Made by a program: the position numbers and the translations under genes
Assembly (NCBI RefSeq): GCF_013387455.1
Contig: NZ_VWNC01000006.1
Coordinates: 124,001-188,000, forward strand
Length of the DNA stretch: 64,000 nt
Origin: Mariprofundus sp. NF
Lineage (GTDB): Bacteria; Pseudomonadota; Zetaproteobacteria; Mariprofundales; Mariprofundaceae
Direction: 5' to 3'
The notes under the pieces: model-generated
What the model was told of the DNA's origin: nothing
Databases searched by the model: none
What the model saw: the letters and a program-made list of their open reading frames with translations, nothing else
In this document: in pieces, positions 18,336-26,999 of the stretch
How the letters are laid out: the number at the start of each line of letters is the position of its first letter
Numbering within the stretch: the stretch's first letter is position 1

Positions 18336-19148
18336 TCAACCAACCTGAGCCACAATCTCCATTCTGCCACCCTTTCTCAATCTGGCTAAGGTAAGCTTTT
18401 CACCCCAGACACAGCCGGTATCAAGGCCCAGCACATGTGGCTGATTTTTTACCAATCCTTTCGCCGCCCAGTGGCCATAGACCACACTGCAATCGCCAGC
18501 CCAGGCCAGACCAGCATGACTATACCACGGCTTGTCTTTCTTATTACTGCTCTCTCCTGTTCGTACATCCCAGTTGAAATACCCGTCACGACTACAGTAA
18601 CGGGTACGGGTCAACACTGCGGCTGCAAACAGCAGCCGTGTCGGATCATGCTTGGCAGGCTCTTTGATCGGGAACTTCACATGGTGCAGCTGCCGACTGA
18701 ACTCACGCCAACCGGGACCCTGTAGTTCAAGCTCGATAGCTGCCGCACGTTTCTTCGCTTTTTTCAGTGTCCAGTCCGGATGCAGACCGGCATGTACCAT
18801 GCACCAACCGAGTTTTTTATTGTGATGCAAAAGAGGCTGACTGCGCAGCCAGTCGATCAATTCACCACAATCAGGGGCTTCAATAACCTGTTTTAGCGTA
18901 TCACGGCGATAGGGCTCACCACCGGCAGCAAGCTCAAGCAGATGCAGATCATGATTGCCCAATACACAGATAGCCGCATCACCAAGACTTTTCAGGTAAC
19001 GCAGTGTCTCAAGAGAATCAGGTCCTCGATTGACCATATCGCCCGCGCACCAGAGTCTGTCCTTAGCAGGATCAAAACCCACCATTTTCAGTAACTTCCT
19101 AAGCTGCTTATAACATCCCTGTATGTCGCCTACCGCGTACGTTGCCAT
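18336..19148 (-). CDS. apaH: symmetrical bis(5'-nucleosyl)-tetraphosphatase
   Basis: Hydrolyses Ap4A and related alarmones, and can remove NpN caps from RNA 5' ends. The calcineurin-like metal site is present in order: GDIQGC, GDMVNRGPDS, GNHD, and later histidines in MVHAGLHPDW and VYGHWAAKG. The length of 270 residues is normal. It lies ten bases after rdgC on the same strand and ends 16 bases from the convergent cyclase gene, with no clear terminator between. Confidence 0.95.
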   Translation of the reverse strand: MATYAVGDIQGCYKQLRKLLKMVGFDPAKDRLWCAGDMVNRGPDSLETLRYLKSLGDAAICVLGNHDLHLLELAAGGEPYRRDTLKQVIEAPDCGELIDWLRSQPLLHHNKKLGWCMVHAGLHPDWTLKKAKKRAAAIELELQGPGWREFSRQLHHVKFPIKEPAKHDPTRLLFAAAVLTRTRYCSRDGYFNWDVRTGESSNKKDKPWYSHAGLAWAGDCSVVYGHWAAKGLVKNQPHVLGLDTGCVWGEKLTLARLRKGGRMEIVAQVG

Positions 19149-19158
19149 TGCAAAAACT

Positions 19159-20058
19159 CTACTCTTTTGTGTTGAGTGCAGCCAACAAAACCGGAATAAA
19201 TTCGCTAAGTTCCGAAGTCATAATCGTGAAATCTGCATCAAAGCGACTGGCCTCATCATCGCCACCATCGGCATCATCAAGCACGGCTGAATCAAAACGC
19301 ATACGGCGTACAGAGAGATCCTCATAGAGCATAAAGCTCAAGCGCTCCTGCCAGTTCAGTGCCAGACGACGCACCCGATAGCCCGATGCGACATGGGCAC
19401 GCACCTCATCACGGGCAATATCCACCTTGTTGCAGCGGATCACACCGGCTGTCTCTGTTGCCGCCTGCATCTCACAGGCATCCTCCAGCGTAAATCCGTG
19501 CGGCAGACTCTCATCATTGAGCAGCCAGCGGGTCATCGCGCCCTCTGGTGATTCGCCGGTGGAGGGCAGCACAACATTAAGGGTACCCAGTGTTTTTCTC
19601 AGTGTCTCAATCAGCTCCTCACTCTTCTTGGCACTGGCTGCATTAACGATCAACCAACCCGATTCAGGCAGAATGCAGGCAAAGGTCTGAGATGAGCGCA
19701 CCATCGCTTTGGGCATCAGCTGCTGCAGTACAAGATCCTTAAGATCACGGCGCTCTTTACGGCCAACGGGGCGCCCGGCTTCTGCCTCAATCGCCAGTGC
19801 CTGCTCCTCCACCTGTTCACGTACCAGCGAAGCAGGTAACACCTTATCCTCACGACGCAGACAGAGCATCAGATTAGCTCCACTCTGAAACACCAGTGTC
19901 TCACTGCCCTGCCCCAGCGGCGAGGTCCAGCCCTGAGTGTCCATCTCCATATGACCACAGCGACGCGCCTTACGCGTCAACAGCGCCTCATGCAGCTGCT
20001 CTGCACTCATCTTGAATGGCGCTTCGAATTGGTAAAAGTGTATATTTTTAAACCACAT
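19159..20058 (-). CDS. rdgC: recombination-associated protein RdgC
   Basis: A 299-residue DNA-binding protein that forms a ring around duplex DNA and modulates RecA in beta- and gammaproteobacteria. The start at 20058 (MWFKNIHFYQFEAPF) matches the conserved RdgC N-terminus, whereas a longer frame begins 18 codons upstream. Conserved blocks include HMEMDTQGWTSPLG, LMLCLRREDKVLPASLV and GRKERRDLKD. Its neighbour apaH is ten bases downstream. Confidence 0.95.
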   Translation of the reverse strand: MWFKNIHFYQFEAPFKMSAEQLHEALLTRKARRCGHMEMDTQGWTSPLGQGSETLVFQSGANLMLCLRREDKVLPASLVREQVEEQALAIEAEAGRPVGRKERRDLKDLVLQQLMPKAMVRSSQTFACILPESGWLIVNAASAKKSEELIETLRKTLGTLNVVLPSTGESPEGAMTRWLLNDESLPHGFTLEDACEMQAATETAGVIRCNKVDIARDEVRAHVASGYRVRRLALNWQERLSFMLYEDLSVRRMRFDSAVLDDADGGDDEASRFDADFTIMTSELSEFIPVLLAALNTKE

Positions 20059-20380
20059 AAATGGATTATCCCTGATGGTCGGAGTGATGTTCAGAAACTC
20101 CGCTATTTGCAAACCAGCCGCAATGTACCAAAGGCCCCAAACATCACAACATATCTCTCAGGAGAGAGTGATTTATGGACTGCGTGAAAACGCTGAATGA
20201 ATCAAAGCCCACTTTAAACGCAACTATTCATGTTTAGCCACAGATATAAACAGACAGGAGTAATGGCCGTAACCTTAAGAATTTACACTATATCTGTGTC
20301 CACACGGTGAATTGCGGCAAGGTGAATGCCGTTTGCGTCAGAGAAGGCACCCTGCGAAAGAGATGAGCCCTAGAGCATCC

Positions 20381-20470
20381 GTGCTTATCTGTGTCTATCT
20401 GTGTCTATCTGTGTCTATCTGTGTCTATCTGTGTCTATCTGTGTTCATCTGTGTTCATCTGTGTCTAACT
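20381..20470. repeat. 10-bp tandem repeat array, nine units
   Basis: Nine consecutive decamers with consensus GTGTCTATCT: one variant unit, five exact units, two GTGTTCATCT units and one GTGTCTAACT. A decanucleotide period equals about one helical turn, so any bound protein would face one side. The units resemble a common intergenic 'ATCTGTGTTCATCTGTGTC' element seen in many bacteria. Copy number probably varies by slippage. Confidence 0.9.
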
Positions 20471-20532
20471 GTATTTTCAATGATTGCAGTGAACAATTAC
20501 CTTTAAACTTTCATCGCATGCCGTTTATGGAC

Positions 20533-20538
20533 TATACT
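20533..20538 (+). promoter_or_regulatory. -10 element immediately before the ligase start
   Basis: TATACT ends seven bases before the ATG at 20546, and no Shine-Dalgarno sequence lies between. If this is the -10 box, transcription would begin at about the start codon and the mRNA would be leaderless. The -35 region (TTCATC, 17 bases upstream) is weak. Confidence 0.4.
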
Positions 20539-20545
20539 AGCATTC

Positions 20546-21664
20546 ATGGGCAATCCCGCTTCAGAGATTCCGTTTAACAACTCCCGCTTCGGCACGCTGG
20601 GGGTGGAGATGGAGTGGATGTGCGTAGACGGTGACACCGGCCTGCAGATTCCGGCTGCACCACAGGTCTTCTCTGTTGTCGGTGATACCCCCCGCATCAA
20701 ACCCGAACTTTTCACCTCGATTGTTGAAACCAATACCGATATCCAGTTTAGCACTGCTGATGCCATGAGCCAACTGGCCGATCTCTATGCCGAGGTTGAG
20801 GCTATACTGGAGAATCATAACGCCGCCCTGCTCTCCTCCGGCACACACCCGATCTCCCACTGGCGGGAACAGGTGGTCAGCGATGATCCGCGTTATTATA
20901 AATTGCTCAAACGACTGCAGTGGGTAGCTCGCCGCTTTAATATCTGCGGCATTCATGTGCATGTCGGTATGCCCGATGGTGATGCCTGCATCAAAGCGAT
21001 GAATCATCTGCTACCGATTATGCCGGTGTTTCTCGCTATCTCGGCCAACTCCCCCTTCTGGCACGGTGAAGCAACCGGTTTGGCGGCCAGCCGCATCAAA
21101 ATTTTCGAGGGTTTGAGTCAGGGTGGTATGCCCTTCTATTTCAGTGACTGGAAAGACTTTGAACACTGTACAGAACGCCTGACTGCCACTGGCAGCATCA
21201 AATCGGTGCGTGATATCTGGTGGGAGATGCGCCCGCATCCCGACTTTGGCACCCTTGAGGTACGTATCGGGGATATGCCTGCCCGTTTTGCTGACTCAGC
21301 CGCCTATGTTGCCTATGTGCGTGCAGAAGCGATGGCTGCTGCTCAGGATTTTGTTAGACCCAAGGTTCACCCCTCACTGATTCGCGAAAACCGCTGGCGC
21401 GCCTGCCGTTACGGCATGCGTGCCACCATCATCGACCCATTTACTGAAGAGCTGGTACCGATGCTGGATTGGCTGGAGAGACGCCTTGATCAACTCGCTG
21501 ATCAGGGCATCGCGGCAAGTGAACTTGATCTGGTGAAGAGTCAGATCGGCCACTGGCGCAATAATGGCGGCGGTGCTGAATCACAGCGTGAACTGTTCAA
21601 TACAACGGATGATTTTTCCGCCATGATACGTGCCATGCGGGAGCTGGACGGCTGGAGTAGATGA
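20546..21664 (+). CDS. ybdK: YbdK family carboxylate-amine ligase (glutamate-cysteine ligase type 2)
   Basis: A 372-residue member of the GCS2 family, which makes gamma-glutamyl-cysteine or a related gamma-glutamyl amide with ATP. Recognisable parts are GTLGVEMEWMCVD at the N-terminus, FNICGIHVHVGMPDGD, ANSPFWHGEATGLAASR, and WWEMRPHPDFGTLEVRIGDMPA. YbdK proteins have weak glutamate-cysteine ligase activity in vitro, so the true substrate is uncertain. The stop overlaps the start of an M20 amidohydrolase, suggesting that the two act on related amide bonds. No glutathione synthetase gene is visible nearby. Confidence 0.9.
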   Translation: MGNPASEIPFNNSRFGTLGVEMEWMCVDGDTGLQIPAAPQVFSVVGDTPRIKPELFTSIVETNTDIQFSTADAMSQLADLYAEVEAILENHNAALLSSGTHPISHWREQVVSDDPRYYKLLKRLQWVARRFNICGIHVHVGMPDGDACIKAMNHLLPIMPVFLAISANSPFWHGEATGLAASRIKIFEGLSQGGMPFYFSDWKDFEHCTERLTATGSIKSVRDIWWEMRPHPDFGTLEVRIGDMPARFADSAAYVAYVRAEAMAAAQDFVRPKVHPSLIRENRWRACRYGMRATIIDPFTEELVPMLDWLERRLDQLADQGIAASELDLVKSQIGHWRNNGGGAESQRELFNTTDDFSAMIRAMRELDGWSR

Positions 21665-22845
21665 TGCATGTAGATAATCAACAACTGGCTGCTGAGGTGA
21701 GCAGTGTGATGGCTGAAGTGATACGCACCCGCCGCTATCTTCACGAACACCCTGAACTCTCGGGAAGTGAAGAGAAGACAGCCGCTCTGATTGCTGAAAA
21801 GTGCCGGAATATGGGACTGGAGGTATCTGAAAAGATTGGTGGTTTCGGGCTATTAGCCACACTGATCATTGATCCGCTTAAACCGTGGCTCGCCTTCCGT
21901 GCGGATATGGACGGCCTGCCCATTCAGGATAGAAAACAGCTGCCCTACGCCTCACGTATTGAGGGTGTCTCCCACACCTGCGGTCACGATGTTCACAGTG
22001 CCGTCCTGCTTGGTGCGGCACAGGTGATCAGTAATCTAAAAGCAGACCTGAACTATAATATCGCTTTTATCTTCCAGCCTGCCGAGGAGACCTGCGAAGG
22101 TGCAGCAGCGATGTTGCGAGAGCACCTGTTTGAGCATTTCACACCGGAACAGATCTATGCCATGCATGTATTCCCCTACCTACCAGCAGGATCCATCGGC
22201 CTGAGAGAGGGTCCTATGTGTGCGGCGGCGGATATGTTCGATGTCGAGATTGTCGGCCGTGGTGGCCATGCCGCACGCCCGCATGAGTGCATTGATGTCA
22301 TCCTGATTGCCAGCCATGTCATCCAGTCACTACACCATATTGTCAGTCGCAAAGTTAATCCGCTGCACCCGGCCGTGCTCACCATCGGTCAGATTAACAG
22401 TGGTTATGCAGGCAATGTGATCCCGGACAAGGTTCACTTCTCAGGCACTATTCGCAGTCTGCATCCGGAAGCACATGAAGAGATTCGCGCCATGATGGAT
22501 CGCATCATCCGCCAGACTTCAGAGGCCTGGGGAGCTACTGCCCAGTTTACGCTCAAACAGGCCACACCTGTATTGACCAATGACCTGAAGTTAATTGCTC
22601 AAGCCCGTGAAATTATTCGAAATTCTTCGCCGGAGATTGAGATTATCGAACTACCGGAAGCCTCTATGGGTGGCGAGGATTTTGCAGAGTTTATGCGTGA
22701 TATTCCCGGTTGCCTGTTCAGGCTAGGCACCGGCGGTGGGCCGGAAACCCGCTACCCGCTGCACCACCCCAACTTCGATATTGATGAATCCTCCATGGCT
22801 TCAGGCATCGCCACCTTCGCAGCGCTTGCTCTAAATCAGGGATAA
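21661..22845 (+). CDS. M20 family metallo-amidohydrolase (hippurate hydrolase-like)
   Basis: A 394-residue zinc amidohydrolase of the HipO/N-acyl-amino-acid hydrolase group. HEHPELSGSEEKTA is the typical N-terminus. Metal ligands are in TCGHDVHSAV, the catalytic Glu-Glu is in FQPAEET, and MHVFPYLPAG and the C-terminal MGGEDFAEF supply the remaining ligands. The dimerisation domain with GRGGHAARPHECIDVI lies in the middle. It is translationally coupled to the YbdK-type ligase (ATGATG overlap), so it may hydrolyse a gamma-glutamyl or acyl conjugate made by that enzyme. Its end is five bases from the convergent GNAT gene. Confidence 0.92.
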   Translation: MMHVDNQQLAAEVSSVMAEVIRTRRYLHEHPELSGSEEKTAALIAEKCRNMGLEVSEKIGGFGLLATLIIDPLKPWLAFRADMDGLPIQDRKQLPYASRIEGVSHTCGHDVHSAVLLGAAQVISNLKADLNYNIAFIFQPAEETCEGAAAMLREHLFEHFTPEQIYAMHVFPYLPAGSIGLREGPMCAAADMFDVEIVGRGGHAARPHECIDVILIASHVIQSLHHIVSRKVNPLHPAVLTIGQINSGYAGNVIPDKVHFSGTIRSLHPEAHEEIRAMMDRIIRQTSEAWGATAQFTLKQATPVLTNDLKLIAQAREIIRNSSPEIEIIELPEASMGGEDFAEFMRDIPGCLFRLGTGGGPETRYPLHHPNFDIDESSMASGIATFAALALNQG

Positions 22846-22850
22846 ACAAC

Positions 22851-23369
22851 TCAGCTCAGCTTCTTAACCATTAGAACCACGGGATTAGCAGTGATGCCGA
22901 TGAAATAGGGCTCACTGCTTAGTTGTTTGAATCCATCTCGCTCATACATACGGATGGCACCACTATTCTTCTCCCAGACACGCAACCATAAACCCGAGTA
23001 GCCCGAATTCACGGCATGCTGTTTTACCGCTTGTAATAGATGACTGCCAATACCCCTGCCGTAAAAACCGGGCCTGACATAGAGCCGAATCAGCTCAATC
23101 AGCTTCTCATCCGCAAATTGTGCAGGCCTCTGGGTCTCTGCCAGCTTGGCGTAACCGACAACACCCTCATCAGATTCAGCCACAAAATAGCTGGCAGCTT
23201 TAGAGCTGATCTCCTGCTTTAACCTCTCGGGGTCAAAGCATTCGGCCAGATAGCTCTCCATATCACTGACCAGCACGATTTCGCCATAGGCTTTGGCAAA
23301 GGTGATCGCCCCTAACTCAGCAATAGCCTCAACATCATCGGAAACTGCAAGTCGAACCGTATAAACCAT
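22851..23369 (-). CDS. GNAT family N-acetyltransferase
   Basis: A 172-residue acetyltransferase. The acetyl-CoA binding motif A is VRPGFYGRGIGSHLLQAV, preceded by the strand ELIRLYV and followed by GLWLRVWEKNSGAIRMYERDGF, the usual motif B. The substrate cannot be read from sequence. It follows trpB on the same strand by 21 bases and is probably the last gene of a deaminase-trpB-GNAT group. Confidence 0.88.
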   Translation of the reverse strand: MVYTVRLAVSDDVEAIAELGAITFAKAYGEIVLVSDMESYLAECFDPERLKQEISSKAASYFVAESDEGVVGYAKLAETQRPAQFADEKLIELIRLYVRPGFYGRGIGSHLLQAVKQHAVNSGYSGLWLRVWEKNSGAIRMYERDGFKQLSSEPYFIGITANPVVLMVKKLS

Positions 23370-23390
23370 ACCGCCTGATTCCTCATACCT

Positions 23391-24590
23391 TCAAAGTGAG
23401 AGATAGTTAGCCACAAAATCGGCATCTTTATCACCACGACCGGAGAGATTGACCAGAATGGTCTCATCAGCCGACATCTCTTTGGCTATCTTCATCGCAT
23501 ACGCCACCGCATGCGCACTCTCCAATGCCGGGATAATACCCTCCAGTCTGGAGAGCTGCATAAAGGCATCCAGACACTCCTTATCATCAATCGATTCATA
23601 ACTGACGCGTTTGATATCTTTGAGGTGACAGTGCTGCGGACCGACACCGGGGTAATCAAGGCCTGAAGCGATGGAGTAGACCGGTAGCGGATTACCCTCC
23701 TCATCCTGCAGATTATAACATTCAAAGCCGTGCAAGGCCCCTTTACTGCCCAATGTCAGTGTGGCGGCATGATCAGCAGTATCCAGTCCACGTCCAGCTG
23801 GCTCCACACCGATCATCTTCACAGATTCATCTTCCAGAAAGGCGGTAAACAGCCCCATGGCATTGGAGCCACCTCCCACACAGGCGATCAGTGTGCCCGG
23901 CAATTCCCCCTCTTTGGCGAGAAACTGCGCTCTGGCCTCTCTGCCGACAATACTCTGGAAATCGCGCACTATCTTGGGGAACGGATGCGGGCCAACAACG
24001 GAACCGATGGCATAAAAGAAGTTGACCGGATCCTTGATATACTCCTCAAAAGCACTATCCACTGCATCTTTGAGTGTACGTGTGCCACGACTTACCGGCA
24101 CCAGCTTGCAGCCGAGAATCTTCATCTTGGTGACATTGGGATGCTCTTTCTCAATATCGATCTCACCCATATGGATTTCACAGTCGATGCCCACCAGTGC
24201 ACAGGCGGTGGCCAGTGCCACGCCATGCTGCCCGGCCCCGGTCTCTGCCAGCACCTTGGTTTTACCCATATATTTGGCCAGCAGCGCTTCACCGATACAG
24301 TGGTTGATTTTATGCGCACCTGTGTGATTGAGATCTTCACGTTTAAGAAAGATGCGTGCCCCACCGACGCTGTCACTCAGCCGTTTGGCAAAATAGACCG
24401 GGCTGGGGCGACCAACATAATCGGCATTAAGCTGCTGCAGCTCCTGCTGAAACGATTCACTTTGGGATACCTCATCGTAGGCATCATTGATCTGATTCAT
24501 AATCTCAATCAGTGGCGGAGGAATAATCTGGCCGCCATACTCGCCAAAATATCCGCTGCTATCAGGCATCTGCATACTATCTAACTTCAT
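23391..24590 (-). CDS. trpB: tryptophan synthase beta chain
   Basis: Condenses indole with serine to form tryptophan, using PLP. The PLP lysine is K94 in [10 protein letters not shown], the phosphate-binding loop is GGGSNAMG, and the catalytic Glu is in [10 protein letters not shown]. The N-terminus ([20 protein letters not shown]) is that of the TrpB1 type, which works with TrpA. The ATG at 24590 is preferred because GGGGGATAG precedes it; a GTG one codon earlier is also possible. No trpA or other trp gene is adjacent, so it stands apart from the rest of the pathway. Confidence 0.96.
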   Translation of the reverse strand: MKLDSMQMPDSSGYFGEYGGQIIPPPLIEIMNQINDAYDEVSQSESFQQELQQLNADYVGRPSPVYFAKRLSDSVGGARIFLKREDLNHTGAHKINHCIGEALLAKYMGKTKVLAETGAGQHGVALATACALVGIDCEIHMGEIDIEKEHPNVTKMKILGCKLVPVSRGTRTLKDAVDSAFEEYIKDPVNFFYAIGSVVGPHPFPKIVRDFQSIVGREARAQFLAKEGELPGTLIACVGGGSNAMGLFTAFLEDESVKMIGVEPAGRGLDTADHAATLTLGSKGALHGFECYNLQDEEGNPLPVYSIASGLDYPGVGPQHCHLKDIKRVSYESIDDKECLDAFMQLSRLEGIIPALESAHAVAYAMKIAKEMSADETILVNLSGRGDKDADFVANYLSL

Positions 24591-24680
24591 CACTATCCCC
24601 CCACTGTTTCAGTTTTTATTTCATCACAACATTAGCAAGAGCAGCACATCTATTTTGGCAGCCGCTCTCCATCCAGCCTG

Positions 24681-25118
24681 TTACTCACCAATATCTTCGT
24701 TCCACAGCTCAGGCGAATTCTCGATAAACTGCTGCATCAGCTCAACACAACGCTGGTCATCTACGATGGTTAATTGCACGCCACGAGAGCGCAGATACTC
24801 CTCAGGGCCGGTAAATGTGCGGTTCTCACCCACTACGACCTTGTTAATTCCATAGAGAAGAACTGCACCACTGCACATATCACACGGTGAGAGTGTCGAG
24901 TAGAGCGTGGCACGCCGATAATCGGCTGCTTTGATGCGCCCGGCATTCTCCAGACAGTCGATCTCGGCATGCAGTGTGGCACTGCCCTGCTGTACGCGCC
25001 GGTTATGGCCACGCCCGACGATCTCCCCATCAATGACCAGCACCGAACCGATAGGGATACCACCCTCAGCCAGCCCCTTTTCTGCCTCTTCAATTGCCGC
25101 CTCTAAAAATCGGTCCAT
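24681..25118 (-). CDS. cytosine deaminase-like nucleoside/base deaminase
   Basis: A 145-residue zinc deaminase. The active site is HAE at residues 50-52 and PCDMC at 78-82. Around it the protein closely resembles yeast-type cytosine deaminase (Fcy1): GGIPIGSVLV, GHNRRVQQGSATLH, TLSPCDMCSGAVLLYGI and a C-terminus ending PELWNEDIGE. It probably converts cytosine to uracil or acts on a similar base. It is 90 bases upstream of trpB on the same strand and is divergent from the DEAD-box helicase gene. Confidence 0.88.
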   Translation of the reverse strand: MDRFLEAAIEEAEKGLAEGGIPIGSVLVIDGEIVGRGHNRRVQQGSATLHAEIDCLENAGRIKAADYRRATLYSTLSPCDMCSGAVLLYGINKVVVGENRTFTGPEEYLRSRGVQLTIVDDQRCVELMQQFIENSPELWNEDIGE

Positions 25119-25286
25119 AGCTTCTCCGTTAGCAGCAGAATAGCGGTTTTAAGCAGCTCTTCCTACCTGAAAAACGCAATTCTCTAAAGGTTCAAAGCAC
25201 AATCGTTCAGCAACCGTTGCTTTGATGCTATAAATCCCTGAACCTTCGGCCAATCTATTCGCATTCACTGCAGTAACCGAGGCAAC

Positions 25287-26528
25287 ATGAAGTTTGATCA
25301 ATATTACATCTCCCAGGATATCAAAAAGAACCTGAAGAAACTCGGCTTCATTCGCCCTACGGATATCCAGTATAAAGCTATCCCCTCGATTCAGAATGGT
25401 GAAGATGTGCTGGCCATTGCCCAGACAGGTACTGGCAAAACTGCCGCATTTGCGATTCCCGTAATTGATAAGATTCACCGTGCTAAAACCAGTAAACGCA
25501 CCCGTGGCATCAGCTGCGTGGTGATGGCGCCTACGCGCGAGCTGACCATGCAGATCGGTCAGGTTTTCGACAAGCTCTCCGCCCACACCAAGGTGAAAAC
25601 CTTTGCCCTGTTTGGCGGTGTTGAGCAGGAGCGCCAGATCGTCAAACTGCAGGATGGTATTGATATTCTGGTTACTACACCCGGTCGCATGTTCGATCTG
25701 ATCAATCAGAAGGTGATCAACCTGAATATCGTCAACACGCTAGTGCTGGATGAAGCCGATCACATGCTTGATCTCGGTTTCATTGAAGATATCAAATACG
25801 TCAAAAAAATGTTGCCCCGCCACCATCAGACCCTCTTCTTCTCAGCCACCATTAACGATGAGATCAGGAAACTCGCCTACTCACAGGTGAAGAGTGAAGC
25901 GATCCGTATTCAGGTCTCCCCGCAAGACAAGGTCTCCAAAAATATTTCGCACGCTGTGATGTTTGTTGATCAGGATGATAAACGCTTTTTCCTTGAGCGT
26001 TTTATCAATGAGAACCCTGAGAGTAAAATCATTGTCTTCGTGCGCACCAAAGTGCGCGCTGAGCGCGTTGTGAAGGCCATGGGCCGCGTTGGCATTGATG
26101 CGATAAACATCCATGGCGATAAAGATCAAAAAGAGCGTACAGAGGCAATGCGGCAGTTCCGTGATGGAGAGTGTCACATTCTCGTTGCTACCGATGTAAG
26201 CGCGCGCGGCATCGATATCGCCGATGTCACGCATGTGATCAACTACGATCTACCTGAAAAGGTGGAGAACTACGTGCATCGCGTGGGTCGTACAGGACGC
26301 GGCATGAACAAGGGTATCGCTATCTCCTACTGCAGCAATGAGGAGAAGGAGCTGCTTGAAGAGATTCAAACCTTCCTCAACAAATCGATCGAAACCCTCA
26401 ACGTGGGCAAAGAGGATTATGCTGCCACTCTTGCCCTCTCACCTGAGGCTGTTGACCTGAAATCACTGGTCAATGAACACGATGCATGGCTGAATAAAAA
26501 GAGGCCAAAAAGACGTAAAAAGAAGTAA
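25287..26528 (+). CDS. DEAD-box ATP-dependent RNA helicase
   Basis: A 413-residue RNA helicase of the RhlE/CsdA-like group. All motifs are intact: Q motif with GFIRPTDIQ, Walker A AQTGTGKT, PTRELTMQ, TPGRM, DEAD in VLDEADHMLD, SAT, ARGIDIADV and HRVGRTGR. The C-terminus is a short Lys/Arg tail (KKRPKRRKKK), which probably helps RNA binding. Such helicases assist ribosome assembly or mRNA turnover, often in the cold. It has its own upstream region shared with the divergent deaminase. Confidence 0.94.
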   Translation: MKFDQYYISQDIKKNLKKLGFIRPTDIQYKAIPSIQNGEDVLAIAQTGTGKTAAFAIPVIDKIHRAKTSKRTRGISCVVMAPTRELTMQIGQVFDKLSAHTKVKTFALFGGVEQERQIVKLQDGIDILVTTPGRMFDLINQKVINLNIVNTLVLDEADHMLDLGFIEDIKYVKKMLPRHHQTLFFSATINDEIRKLAYSQVKSEAIRIQVSPQDKVSKNISHAVMFVDQDDKRFFLERFINENPESKIIVFVRTKVRAERVVKAMGRVGIDAINIHGDKDQKERTEAMRQFRDGECHILVATDVSARGIDIADVTHVINYDLPEKVENYVHRVGRTGRGMNKGIAISYCSNEEKELLEEIQTFLNKSIETLNVGKEDYAATLALSPEAVDLKSLVNEHDAWLNKKRPKRRKKK

Positions 26529-26633
26529 CCCCCATAATCCTGAGCAACGCTAACCTCTGATCGCACTGGAAAAGGTTTAGACTTCAACTTCAGTTCACGT
26601 AAGCTGTCCTCATCACGAACAGATGGGATGCCG

Positions 26634-26999
26634 ATGGCAAAGATTTTACTTGTAGAAGATAATGAATTGAACCGCGATATACTTTCAAGGCATCTGCAAC
26701 GCCGTGGTTTTGAATTTGTGATTGCCGGAGATGGCGACCGGGCTGTGCAGCTTGCAGAGAGTGAACAACCCGATCTTATTTTGATGGACATGAACCTTCC
26801 TATTAAAGATGGGTGGAGTGCAGCCCGGGAGATTAAAGCTTCCACAGTAACCAGAGCTATCCCGCTTATTGCACTCACCGCCTACTCCTCGGAAAATGAC
26901 AGAGAAAAAGCGCTGGCGGCAGGCTGTGACGACTATCAGATGAAACCTTTTCGCGCCAAAGATCTGTTCGACAAAATCGAGAGGCTGTTACATGCCTGA
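26634..26999 (+). CDS. single-domain response regulator (DivK/CheY-like)
   Basis: A stand-alone receiver of 121 residues. The acidic pocket is ED at residues 8-9, the phospho-aspartate is D52 in LILMDMNLP, and the conserved Thr and Lys lie in ALTAYSS and MKPF. It resembles DivK-type regulators used in phosphorelays. The start may be the ATG at 26634 (MAKILLVED) or one two codons earlier. Its end overlaps the adenylate cyclase gene by eight bases, so the two are co-translated and probably act in one relay. Confidence 0.92.
   Translation: MAKILLVEDNELNRDILSRHLQRRGFEFVIAGDGDRAVQLAESEQPDLILMDMNLPIKDGWSAAREIKASTVTRAIPLIALTAYSSENDREKALAAGCDDYQMKPFRAKDLFDKIERLLHA

Larger units (their letters stand above)
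20059..20545. other. 487-bp intergenic region with repeats
   Basis: This divergent region between rdgC and the YbdK-type ligase has no convincing gene. It holds stretches related to a second intergenic region at about 52990-53150 (CCACAGATATAAACAGAC, then GGTGAATTGCG and a GCATC-GTG block). A 10-bp tandem array follows at 20381-20470, then the ligase promoter. Confidence 0.6.

Noticed and set aside
20381-20470. CRISPR array
   Set aside because: The units are 10 bp with no spacers between them, so this is a plain tandem repeat.
25149-25586. Minus-strand frame of 145 codons over the start of the DEAD-box gene
   Set aside because: It is a shadow of a clear helicase gene whose motifs begin at 25287.
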